A DNA stretch of 64,000 bases from Allacma fusca (lineage: Eukaryota > Arthropoda > Collembola > Symphypleona > Sminthuridae): positions 50,331,067 to 50,395,066 of the forward strand of contig OX359245.1 of NCBI GenBank assembly GCA_947179485.1, read 5' to 3'. Both the position numbers and the translations under genes were made by a program. The notes beneath the pieces are model-generated. The model made no database searches. It was not told where the DNA came from and saw nothing but the letters and a program-made list of their open reading frames with translations. This document shows positions 27,113-37,652 of this stretch, piece after piece. How positions within the stretch are numbered: position 1 is the stretch's first letter; each line of letters begins with the position of its first letter.

Positions 27113-27893
27113 CATTTGTCCTTTAGTTCTGATCTGACACAGACAATCCGTAACATACAAAATCCGCCTAGAAATTTTGTAACGTTGAGGTATTGACAAA
27201 AATATTGATAATTTCCTGTTTTGATAGCTACAAAAGTTCCTATAATGGTTGTATATTTTGATTTCGAACTTTGGTATTAATCCATTTCTACCCACAATTT
27301 ATTATTTACCGGCAACTTGCCCCTTGCAAAAGGTATCCTGTTTTTTATAGTGAAGGTTTATGCGGTCTCATCTAGAAACTGTACGGGGAGATGTATTGAA
27401 ATCACGGAAAAAGCTATTAAGCTACTAATTGTAAGTAGTATAAATGATGAAATTTATAAAGGATATAAGAGGCTTAATACGGGGAATGCCAGGACGATGA
27501 TGTATTTTACTAAATCAAATGTTTATTAAATAAAATTATAAACTTCATGGAAGTCTAATTCGTCCACAAATTCAAATTGTTATAAAAGAATAAAGTACGA
27601 AAAGTAATTTACAAAGCATCAACAATACCACTCATAGATTTGAGCTGGATGTACATATAAGGGTTTGATTCAAATTTATATTCTTATTTTAGCCGATCTT
27701 TATCGACCGACACTGAGCGTTTTTGAATTTGTTAATCCGTTAAGTATCCGGACCTAATGATGTATGTTTCTACGAGTTTCTTAAAATTAATGCCAGCTAT
27801 TGACATCAACAAAAATAAACGCATCGAATTTATGTTAGCAAACTTAGCACCAATTTGGGTCAATTTCGGATTAGTTGTTTTTTTAAATTATGT
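27113..27893. other. gene-free stretch
   Basis: No recognisable gene or bounded repeat. Confidence 0.4.
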
Positions 27894-27901
27894 TATGGTT
27901 C

Positions 27902-28867
27902 CATAGATGCACATTTTCATTCGCACTCGCACTCCACTCGCACTCAGTACAAATTGAATGAACTGCACTCATTCTCACACTGATATGTTTAACATTGTCA
28001 AGTCTGCACTCACACTCGTCCTCATGAGAACAGAAGACTAGAATTTGATCCTCGCACTCGCACTCATGAGTGCATATATGTATACTTGACTTATCCATTT
28101 GCAATACATTCGAATAATTTTGTTTCGTATTTATTTTTACATGTAATATTATTATGTTAATAACCAAATAAAACTACATGTATCACTTTCAAAATGCTTT
28201 TTCAAGTTGGAATATTTTTACGAACAGAAAATGATTAGTTTGAAATTAATAACACACGAGTAAATATCATGCTTGCATTGTCTACGAAGACGATAAAGGC
28301 TAAATGCAGCAAATTGTTATTTGCAAAGGTTTAGTTTAACGATGTGAAAATCAAGGGAACACAAAATATTTACAGTTGCAGACCTTTTAAGCCTCGATTG
28401 TTTTTATTTGAGCAAGTCTCCACGGTTTTAAAAATAGTTTTTCGCTTTTTTGCTTTACATTGTACTACCTCATTTTTGAAATCATAAGATTGACACAAGA
28501 TTATTATGACTGAAATATTAACGGATGCAATTCTAAATCATACTCACTTAACGATTTTTTTCGTTTCTTTTTTGCGTAATTGTACAAAATTGTATATACG
28601 ACATATACAAACCTTACATTAAATTGAATTTTTTAACACTACAGTGCAGAGTATTGCATTTTTTAAAAATGAGTAATTATATTTTTGTGTTCTCGTCCTC
28701 GCACTCATTAATAAACAAATCTGTGGTATGTACTCGCATTCATGATTATGAGTGCACGGTTGTAATAACATGCACTCGTCCTCAAAGTAAACTCGTGAGT
28801 ACACTGATTGTGAGTGTGAGGTGAGTGCGAGTGCTGCACGCTTTCCTCATGAGGATGTGCATCTATG
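27902..28867. mobile_element. hAT-type MITE with CACTCG minisatellite
   Basis: The ends CATAGATGCACATTTTCAT and complement CATAGATGCACATCCTCAT are inverted. A perfect 8-bp duplication TATGGTTC lies at 27894-27901 and 28868-28875. Both arms are GCACTCGCACTC-type repeats around a unique AT-rich centre. The terminus CATAG deviates from the YARNG hAT consensus at position 3, so hAT assignment rests on the 8-bp duplication. Confidence 0.83.
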
Positions 28868-29335
28868 TATGGTTCCTGTAAGTCGGTTGGCAAAAAATAA
28901 ATTTCAGAATTGTTTTAAAATTAATCTGCTGTTGCGAGATATAAATATTTTACTAAATAATGAAATGCTGTTGTGATAAATAATGGGTATACAGGGTGCG
29001 TTTAAAACGTAAATATTTGAATGAACGTTTTAATTCTAGGAAACGACGCATTTCAACGTCACATTTTAATTAATTGTATGTCTGACATGTGTTGATGGAC
29101 GACTTACCTAAAGCTACAATTTAATTGTGGTGCCTAATAGCCACACTATACTAAATATTCAAAGGTATACACAATAAGCAATAGGTAGTTGATTCAAATT
29201 AGTCATAACAATTCCAAGATGCAAGATAGTAACTTGTTGGTAACTTCTTGTTTAGCACTGCAGTAATTCTTTTCTCTCTGTTTTATTTTATTTTATTTTT
29301 TGTAATCTAAAATGACATTATTTTTTATTTACTCC

Positions 29336-29394
29336 ACTTGGTCAGGCTTAAGTTGTAATAACATTTGGTTACTATAACTTAAGCCTGACCAAGT
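29336..29394. repeat. perfect 19-bp inverted repeat (hairpin)
   Basis: The arms ACTTGGTCAGGCTTAAGTT (29336-29354) and its complement (29376-29394) are separated by 21 nt. There is no GC-rich stem plus T-run layout. It may be a short folded MITE or the footprint of one. Confidence 0.8.
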
Positions 29395-29444
29395 CAACAA
29401 AAACGAAATGGTAGAAAAAAGTAATATTATTGTTCATTTTTAAA

Positions 29445-29511
29445 TTTCATTCAAGCAAAAAAAATAATGCCTTGAACTAAAAATCAAAGACTTTTTTTTG
29501 CTTGAATGAAA
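29445..29511. repeat. perfect 20-bp inverted repeat (hairpin)
   Basis: TTTCATTCAAGCAAAAAAAA (29445-29464) is exactly complementary to 29492-29511, with a 27-nt loop. It lies about 50 bp from the first hairpin. Confidence 0.8.
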
Positions 29512-29998
29512 GAAAAAATGAGCCGCTATGCGTCAACATGATGAATTACAGCCCAATTCGATTGCAAAGCTCAATATTGTATAAGCATAAGTCGTATTAC
29601 AGCACAAACCATCGATTTACCCGACTAGTCACAGTTTTAGATCTTAGCAACAAATGTTTAAAAAATCCAGAATATAAATTTACGGAAACGTGAGAATCTT
29701 ACAATTAGTTTGTCATTGTATGCATATTACATACATATGTCGATAAGTGGACAAAACAATTTTGTGACACTCTTATAATGCAAGTACCTAACGAGGGATT
29801 TAATTTAAGTCGCAGTTTTAAATTTCCTATTTTAATTGACCTAGTCGTCTCTGAAGACTCAAAATGGTCAACATACTGTCGAACGAAAAACATGTCGAGC
29901 ATTTTGTCCCTTCTGGGAAGTGATCCTAAGAGTAATAATAATGTTCCAATAGGGCTAAATGTACTATTTGAAATCGTAGTAATTAGAACAGACTCCTT

Positions 29999-30948
29999 TT
30001 AAATTGCATAGACCCGCACATAATCAATGATAAATGCGCCCCTGTCCCCTTCCCATGTGGGATACCACTGGTGACGAGCCTCCATGAATCTCAAATAGGC
30101 AAAGTTTTCATCATTCCTCCACGGCTTTTTGTCCTTATTTACCCCATTTAACCATTAATCCGGGAAATAGTTGTTCATACCACCCGCAGCCAAATTCAGG
30201 ATGAGATAAAACTAAATGATTATAAAACAAACCATGAATGACCGAATGAAGGGATTTCGTAACTGAATATCCGTGCAATTATTCTTATGTGTACAAACCT
30301 TCTGATCAAAAGGGGCTATTTTTTGATTCTTTGAATATCGCCAAGGATTCGGGTCGGATTTGTCGAACCAAGCATTTGGCCAGAATCCACCCGTCCCAGG
30401 ATCCACCGCTTTTTTTGGGACGTTATCCACCAGAAAGGTCAATTTTTCTACTCCAGAAATTTTAAGTTTCAGACGCATTCATTATTAGCTTTTTAAATGT
30501 TGAGTACATTCGTTGGTACACTACCATTCATAAAGCAAAAAGTAGCAAAACTGTGTACATATAAAGACATGATTTTTGGACATACGCCTAAACATTTTTG
30601 CTCCTCTAGAGAAAATCTCTTACAATGAAAGTATATACTTAGTAGTTAGCAGCTCTGCATCATTTTCTCTATGGGAACAAAAATATTCACAGACATTCGC
30701 ATTCACCCCAAGGTAATTCTCCATCATGCGTATAATTAAAAAAACTCATCATGCAAATTGTAAACTACACATCACAATTTTGAAATTTTAAAAGGCACTT
30801 TTTAAATTGCTTGTTGACCCCACTAACCATCCGTCCATTCCAAAGAGTACAAGTGGAAGTCCTGATCAAAGCCCGTTAAATTACTGGCGGATCCCAAGTG
30901 CTGTTCGAAACCATCCTTATTAAACTTGGGTCCGAAATGAAGCGCATG
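29999..30948 (-). pseudogene. GH16 beta-1,3-glucanase, 3' half (split by Polinton)
   Basis: This is the downstream part of a GH16 gene whose upstream part is at 57936-58901. Exon pieces are 30828-30948 (continuing the interrupted exon with ALHFGPKFNKDGFEQHLG), 30299-30450 (LTFLVDNVPKKAVDPGTGGF, APFDQK) and 29999-30211 (LILNLAAGGMNNYFPD and WYPTW...FIIDYVRVYA). These are the usual C-terminal beta-strand blocks of eukaryotic laminarinase-like GH16 enzymes. The last exon has an in-frame TAA at 30155-30157, directly after FPD, yet the frame stays open for 52 more conserved codons to the normal stop. So the gene is both split and nonsense-mutated, or there is another active copy elsewhere. The family hydrolyses beta-1,3-glucans extracellularly. 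Confidence 0.85.
30943..30948. repeat. target-site duplication CGCATG, left copy
   Basis: This hexamer directly abuts the left terminus of the Polinton and is repeated at 57936-57941. A 6-bp duplication is characteristic of Maverick/Polinton integration. Confidence 0.93.
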
Positions 30949-31102
30949 AGAAGAAGGTTTTAACGGAAAACTTCGTTGCATTTGCCCTCTGGGCATGTTT
31001 GTTCGTTTCGTTGTTGGGATCGGCCGTGAAATTCCGATTAAATGGTCTATAGACCTAGTCATTAATCACGAGATGATGCTATATGCATATAATATGCATT
31101 AT
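30949..31102 (+). repeat. Polinton left terminal inverted repeat (154 bp)
   Basis: It starts AGAAGAAGGTTTTAACGG. It matches the reverse complement of 57782-57935 with 3 mismatches, all within the short stretch near 31070-31072. Similarity stops abruptly after GCATTAT. The AG start fits Polinton termini. Confidence 0.95.
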
Positions 31103-31485
31103 GGTTGTGTAAATGAGATGTTTGGTGCCTATGGGATTTAATGGGTAGGTACATAATTTAAGGGTTTATGCTTTGTTTGTAAAAAAAAATATTGACACGA
31201 AAATTTGTTATGTAAGGTATATTTTTTACCCTTGATTGTTCCATGACTAATTTATTTTGTTAGGAATAATGTTCCCCACACGCACCCATGCCTACACCCA
31301 TAATAGCTATATTTTACAAAAATATATGATAAAATCAGACTTAATTTCAGTCTCAATGTTACAGTGTGATTCTTGAATACAATGTTGATTATGCATTATT
31401 CCAGTAATTTTAGAAATACATTATTTAATGTACATACATTTGAAATTGACAGAAAATTAATTAATGGCTGTCTCCCACTGTCAAC
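31103..31485. other. left subterminal spacer of the Polinton
   Basis: AT-rich, with no gene seen. It lies between the inverted repeat and the 3' end of the JmjC gene. Confidence 0.4.
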
Positions 31486-34114
31486 TTATTTCCCCCCTTT
31501 GCAGTTTTTTTGTAAGTGTTTGTTCCTGTTGGAACTGTTGGGAAACCCCTTGCCACACTTCTCGCACAAGAACTTGGCTGTAAAAAAAACAAAATTCAAA
31601 TTTAACTCTTACGACATTTTACGTTCATTCATTTGAACAAATTACAACTGTATTTTATAAAAATGTCCTTACCAGATTTATCGTGAGTGGGCAAATGTTC
31701 TGTCAATTTGCTGGCATAATAAAAAACCTTATGACATTCTTTATATGTGCATTTGAATATTTGGACCGTTTTTTGTTGGTCCGCTGATGGAGGATTGCCA
31801 CTTTCTGCCACTGCTTCGAGCTCCAAACTTGGCCCTGCTACTTCTTCTTGTACTAGCGAGATTCTGGCTATCAATTCCTGGTCCAGTCGTTTCACCCAAT
31901 CTAATGCAAAAGGTTAAAAGAAAATGCGCGTCAAAATAATTTCATGTATGTACATATATTCAGTTCCGAAATTATTTTCATGACTGTTGAAGCTTAAATT
32001 ATGCCATAGAAATCAACAATAGATAAGCTTATAATATATAGGAATACATATGTAGTACTAGTGTGCCAGATCCTCATAGATGGCGCATGTATATCATGTA
32101 CATAACATAATCTACGATAAGTATCCGAATATGGTAATTTTAGATACCCGGGTAGTTAGACCTAATGTCCAAGTATGAATATATAGTAAATAAATACCTC
32201 ATAGTAGGACCCTTGAAGGGGAGATACTTTGGTTATGATCTAAGTGTGAAAATTGGAAATAATTAGAAGCATGTAATATAATAGTGTAAGTTCACCTAAT
32301 TTGTAACTAAGATACCCGGGTAGTATACCTAATGTCCAAGTATGAATATATAGTAAATAAGTACCTCATAATAGGACCCTTGAAGGGGAAATACTTTGGT
32401 TATGATCTAAGTGTGAAAATTGGAAATTTAATATATAAGTGTAAGTTCAACCAAATTTGTAACTGTATACCCGGGTAGTAGACCTAATGTCCAACCATGT
32501 GACTACCACTAAAATCTCTTCTTATGGATAGTAATTGATTTTAAGATACTTAAATGAAAATGTAAGTGTTAGTTTCTTAGTTAATTCAACAACACTTTTA
32601 GTTATATTGGAAAATATATGTACGTACCATGTATTTAGATACGGAATATTACATAATGTTACCATAGGCACTTCAACTCATTTGTTTAGCTGTAAAATGA
32701 ACAGTTAACATTGTAAATTGAAGCAACAATAGATTTAAGCTAAAATGATTGGATTTGTGTAATTGATGTATGATATTATATGGACAACTATGAATGGGAA
32801 AATTAGGAAGTCAGAATAACTTTTGGGTGTGAATGGGAAAGACGTGTTGAATCAACTCAAGTTCCAGAATTATTATTACAGTCGAATTTTGGCTGTTACA
32901 ATGGCTAATTGTAAGTCTTACCGATTCTATTGGGAAGATATTCGAGCCATGCTCTCTGCATAGCGTGCCGATCATACGGAATAATGTCCTCATGGTCCAG
33001 TGTCTCGCACCTGCACATCCGGATATCCACTGCTAAGTACCGGTCATCGTTGTGGTTGATTCCACGGACAATGTTGAACCCCGGGTTATGAACTTGATGG
33101 TACGTATTTCCGTTCAACAGAAGCAGGTCCCCGGGATTTTGTAGCACAACCAAATACTTGACCTGCCACTTCTCCAAAAGTCCCGGAGTAAACATTAGTT
33201 TGGCACCTGACAATTTCCGGTCGCATACCTCCGCCGTCTTCTTAAATTGGGATGGAAGACTTAATTGGACTAACTTCTGGAAGCGAAGTTTTTCTTTGGG
33301 AGCAATGGTAATCCAGACTTTTGTGGCTCCTGCTACATGAAAACTTGTCGTGGATAATCCGTAATCATCCAGATGCATAGGAGCTGTTAATAATAAAAAT
33401 GGAATTCTTCAGTTTACAGAGTTCTGGGTTACACAATGCATGCCAAAAAAAAAATCAAGCATTATAAATAATAGCTAATTTTAAAAACTTACTTGAGGAG
33501 TTCGGGCATCCATAATAATTGAAGGGAATGTTTAGTCCTTCGATGCCTTTGACAGTTTTGTCTGCAAACAATGGCGCTTCTAGATTGGCCAAAGAAAACG
33601 GGTTGAAAAAATTTGCAGTAACTTCCCCCGATAGATCAAAGTCGTTTATGTACTGACAACTAGTATCAGCACATAATTCCACGAGATCATTCACAATCTT
33701 CACTACATCCGTTTCTTTCTGGCACATATCCTCTGGGTTGTAATTGGGCCCTGTCAATTCTCCTCGGTGATACTCGGACACCAAACCGATGGGCTGGATT
33801 TTCTTCTCCTCCTTCCGGAAAACTCCAGCTTGTCGTAATGGTTTGTACGAACATTGCTGGACGTACTTGGCGACGCATTGGTCCTGTATTCTGTCCAAAT
33901 CAAAATATTTTCGCTCGGCCATTTCGACTTCTGGTGGCAGCGAAAACATTACAGCATGGTCGTTACTGGCCGAGACGGCGTGGAAAGGAACCGGTTGGGA
34001 TATGAGCCACTTGTATTCGTCAAGGTTAAATTTTTTTGGCACTAACAATTGACAATATTCATTAACTTGATGAATCTGGTTCTGTACAAATCGTCTTCCC
34101 CGCTGTTGCTGCAT
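31486..34114 (-). CDS. JmjC domain protein with two C-terminal C2H2 zinc fingers
   Basis: Four exons: 33493-34114 (coding part), 32922-33383, 31673-31900 and 31486-31577. They sum to 1404 nt, 467 residues. All three introns are phase 1 with clear signals (A|GTAAGT, G|GTAAGA, G|GTAAGG). The JmjC core lies at about residues 205-330. It has the Fe(II) ligand motif HLD (about H211 and D213), then SFHVAGATKVWITIAP, and a distal TYHQVHNPGFN block (about H303). Two C2H2 fingers follow: CTYKEC...H-x3-H at about 412-434 and CEKCGKGF...H-x4-C at about 442-462. JmjC proteins are Fe(II)/2-oxoglutarate dioxygenases, often histone lysine demethylases, and JmjC plus C-terminal fingers recalls KDM4/REF6-type enzymes. 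It sits outside the left 20-bp array but inside the inverted repeat, so it is cargo of the element. Activity and substrate are inference. The ATG follows a possible splice acceptor at 34122, so a 5' leader exon is possible. Confidence 0.82.
32143..32495. repeat. tandem repeat (about 155-168 bp unit) in a JmjC-gene intron
   Basis: Units begin ATACCCGGGTAG at about 32144, 32312 and 32466. Each continues ACCTAATGTCCAA; the first two also share the run containing AGGACCCTTGAAGGGGA. That makes two full copies plus a partial third. The array lies in intron 2, the one long intron of the gene. Confidence 0.85.
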
Positions 34115-34121
34115 CTCCACT

Positions 34122-34615
34122 CTGGAACAAAAAAAAAATACAATTATTAAATTAACAATAATTATTCTAATCAAACAAAAATAATTCCCTTATAAATAAT
34201 ATTATATAAATAAACTTTTGATGACTATATGTTGCATTATATGGAGGTGTAAGCACTTTTAAAATACAAAAAAAATAAAAATATGGTTACCCTTATTACG
34301 TATCCTTGAGAGCAATTGATGATGATGACTGTGCAGTTTCAATATTTAAGACCAAATGTAAGGAGAATATCCGTGCTCGTCTGAAGAAAAACTAGATGCA
34401 TGTAGATATTAAAATAAAGCGCGCTAGTGTGTAGCAGTGATGGGCATTTTTTTCACTTTGCAGCTCAGCATAACCCTAGTCATAAAAATTAGCTAAAATG
34501 TCATTGAAAACAAAAACATATCATTTGATTTAATAAATTCGTATACTACTATAACCTTGCCAAAATACAAATAAAAAAGTAGGGAATAAAGAACTTAAGT
34601 GTGAAATAAAGAGCT
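34122..34615. other. 5' flank of the JmjC gene, no gene seen
   Basis: An AT-rich stretch between a candidate splice acceptor (TTTGTTCCAG on the minus strand, ending at 34122) and the left tandem array. The JmjC promoter or a leader exon should be here. Confidence 0.35.
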
Positions 34616-35620
34616 GAAATAAGGACTGAAGGACTGAAATAAGGACTGAAGGACTGAAGGACTGAAATAAGGACTGAAGGACTGAAATAAGGACTGAAGG
34701 ACTGAAGGACTGAAATAAGGACTGAAGGACTGAAATAAGGACTGAAGGACTGAAGGACTGAAATAAGGACTGAAGGACTGAAATAAGGACTGAAGGACTG
34801 AAATAAGGACTAAAGGACTGAAATAAGGACTGAAGGACTGAAATAAGAACTGAAGGACTGAAATAAGAACTCAAGGACTGAAGTAAGGACTGAAGGACTG
34901 AAATAAGGACTGAAGGACTGAAATAAGGACTGAAGGACTGAAATAAGGACTGAAGGACTGAAATAAGGACTGAAGGACTGAAATAAGGACTGAAGGACTG
35001 AAATAAGGACTGAAGGACTGAAATAAGGACTGAAGGACTGAAATTAGGACTGAAGGACTGAAATAAGGACTGAAGGACTGAAATAAGGACTGAAGGACTG
35101 AAATAAGGACTGAAGGACTGAAGGACTGAAATAAGGACTGAAGGACTGAAATAAGGACTGAAGGACTGAAATAAGGACTGAAGGACTGAAATAAGGACTG
35201 AAGGACTGAAATAAGGACTGAAGGACTGAAATAAGGACTGAAATAAGGACTGAAGGACTGAAGGACTGAAATAAGGACTGAATGACTGAAATAAGGACTG
35301 AAGGACTGAAATAAGGACTGAAGGACTGAAATAAGGACTGAAGGACTGAAATAAGGACTGAAGGACTGAAATAAGGACTGAAGGACTGAAATAAGGACTG
35401 AAGGACTGAAATAAGGACTGAAGGACTGAAATAAGGACTGAAGGACTGAAATAAGGACTGAAGGACTGAAATAAGGACTGAAGGACTGAAATAAGGACTG
35501 AAGGACTGAAATAAGGACTGAAGGACTGAAATAAGGACTGAAGGACTGAAATAAGGACTGAAGGACTGAAATAAGGACTGAAGGACTGAAATAAGTACTG
35601 AAATAAATACTGAAGGACTA
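34616..35620. repeat. left minisatellite array of a 20-bp unit
   Basis: About 1 kb of AAATAAGGACTGAAGGACTG. Interspersed higher-order variants gain an extra AAGGACTG half-unit in the left part. Unit-to-unit divergence is very low. The same unit in the same orientation forms the right array at 56412-57021. The translated reading frames through it are by-products of a 20-bp period, not proteins. Confidence 0.95.
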
Positions 35621-36063
35621 AATAGCTCGAAGTATGCTTACGAATTTAAGTTTTATTTATTTTAATCGTTGTCTCTGTAATGCGGTTATGCGTCTGTATT
35701 TAAAGGCATGTACACTTACTCGAATTCTCGCACAGTCGTTTATTCCAGATATGTGTTTTACTCGCACGTGCCTAATGGGAGAAAGTTTTATCTCAAATGA
35801 CCTAGTGTTATTACTTGAAGAAGAACTGAAAGATCATGTTCACCCCAGTGCGTGTGGCAGATATTTCTGACCAAGAAAAATGATACGACAAAATATTCTG
35901 TCAAAACGTTTTGCATTGACATTTAAAACTCTAAAATCAATTTCTCATTTTCGGTTTGGCTACCGTTTGTCAAGTACGTTTTTCCTATTTCGTACAACAA
36001 AATACACGTTTTACAGACTTTGTTATTGACTAGAACCTATCAAAAATAGCTGTGGCTGGAGAC
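35621..36063. other. spacer and probable promoter of the + strand membrane-protein gene
   Basis: A short ORF at 35634-35870 has no recognisable features, and I do not support it as a gene. The rest is an AT-rich 5' flank. Confidence 0.35.
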
Positions 36064-37233
36064 ATGTCTGATTTACCAGATTTTAGTAAGTACTGCATGA
36101 CATTAATATTTCAATTGCTTTTAAACGTACCAATTTGACGTTCAGGTTGTTGGTTTATTGTATTATGTTTTGGATTGAAATTAGGCTGCTACGATACTTT
36201 GGGTGGTGGACACTGTCCGTCATGCCTCATTGATGGGGGACAGTTCTTTCGCTTGGCAAATGACTCTTTTTGCTGCGCATTTGACCTTGAAAATGTTGAC
36301 GGTGGGATTGTCAAGCTTTTTCGGGATGTGACAAGCTGCCCAGTAGTTGTTCCAGAAAACGACCCAAATCTTATTGACACTAGCGTGGCCCAGTTTGGTT
36401 TCACTCCATTGTTGGCCGCTGGAATGAGTACGTTAATTTTTTGTTGCTGTTTGGGAATGTATTCTCAACAAATAAAAACGTGAAAACCAGTGCTGGGGTG
36501 GCGTTAAAATATTCCCACATAAATATATTGTCTTCATCATAACATTTTAATTTTGCTAGGCGCTCTGGTTGTAACTGGGTTCTTTGTTACTGGATGTTTT
36601 CTTTGGAAGTGTATTTTCAACCGTCTCAGGCGAACCGATAATTTCACGGTCTCCAGCAACGCCCAGACCAGGCACGAAGACATTGAAATGGTTTCGTTGG
36701 TTGACACAGCATCCAGAGATGATGAATTGGAAAATGATCTGACAAGGCAGGCAGCTATTAGCCTAAACCCCGAATTACCTGGAAATGAAAACCCAGGAAT
36801 TGTAGTTGACCGGCCCATATCACATGAGGCTCCGCTTGACGAGACACGTTTGGTTATTACTGTGGGAAACCCGCTGTATGATCGAGTCTACGAAAATATA
36901 CACCGTGGCCATGACTGCTTTTCTGAAGTCCCACCGATTCCTCCGAGGTCTGAAAGTGGGTGTGGTAATGCTGATGCATCAATTTATCAGCGTCCAAATA
37001 ATTTCGGAGGCCGTGGGAATCGCGTGAGAACTGCTGATTTGGGTGGAATTCGAACGCAACCCTTCTTGACACTTGCTTCTAGCACCGACGTTGATGAGAC
37101 AGAGGCTGCAGAGGACGAGAAAATTCTTCAAAAGCTCCGAATGTGGACTGCTAATGGTGGCGGGAATGTGAAGTTTACAAAGAAACGGAACGAATCAACA
37201 TCCCAGACTGAGTGGGAGGCTTCCAATTTTTAA
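36064..37233 (+). CDS. Cys-rich single-pass membrane protein 1 (PSI-like ectodomain)
   Basis: Three exons: 36064-36085, 36185-36427 and 36560-37233 (939 nt, 312 residues). Both introns are phase 1 (A|GTAAGT and A|GTACGT donors, TTAG and CTAG acceptors). The short N-terminal region has no obvious signal peptide. A Cys-rich segment follows (GGGHCPSCLIDGG, then a CC pair), then one hydrophobic helix at about residues 85-110 and a long acidic tail. The tail contains NPLYDRVYENI, an NPxY-type sorting/PTB-binding motif, and PPIPPR, a proline-rich motif. The overall plan mirrors the gene at 55618-57375: tiny first exon, Cys-rich ectodomain, then helix and tail. A role as virion or envelope-type membrane protein is plausible but unproven. 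Confidence 0.65.
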
Positions 37234-37652
37234 TGGCAGTGTTTAGATGGTTTTGGGGTTTCTTTTTTGGTAACATTATTTCATTAGTTTTAGATAGGCA
37301 CAACACTTTGTTCGTGTTTTGACTCCGCAGCTAATTTTTATTAATTTTTATTTATTACCAAATATAAGTAGAATAGCATGGGTGTATACTCATTAACCCA
37401 GACCATGACTAATGTTTTTATACGGACTAAAATACAGATTTTACTCGACGCAGGAGTTTAAAACATTTGTTGTTCACTAATGTAGTGTGGTAGAGGCATA
37501 CTATTTATATTCCTATTCCTTTCAGTTGAAAAATAAAGTTTGTTGAAAAAATAGACCATTCCTCCTAGTTGTATTCAGATAGGATCTTATTTATTAACGG
37601 GCAGTTGTATTTTATGTTTTGGACTGAATACACTTTGTGGTTCACCTTGACA

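Larger units (their letters stand above)
28876..29998. other. gene-free stretch downstream of GH16 gene
   Basis: No gene is seen apart from two perfect inverted repeats at 29336-29394 and 29445-29511. It follows the natural stop codon of the GH16 gene. Confidence 0.4.

Noticed and set aside
34530..34874. Open reading frame of repeating SPSVLISVLQSLFQ residues through the left array
   Set aside because: A 20-bp repeat read in three frames gives an endless 20-residue pattern. The reading frames exist only because the unit lacks stops on that strand.
34616..35620. CRISPR-like regular repeats
   Set aside because: Units are contiguous with no unique spacers, and the DNA is eukaryotic.
35634..35870. 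78-codon + strand ORF between the left array and membrane protein 1
   Set aside because: No domain, no splice context and ordinary AT-rich composition. It is probably promoter or leader sequence.
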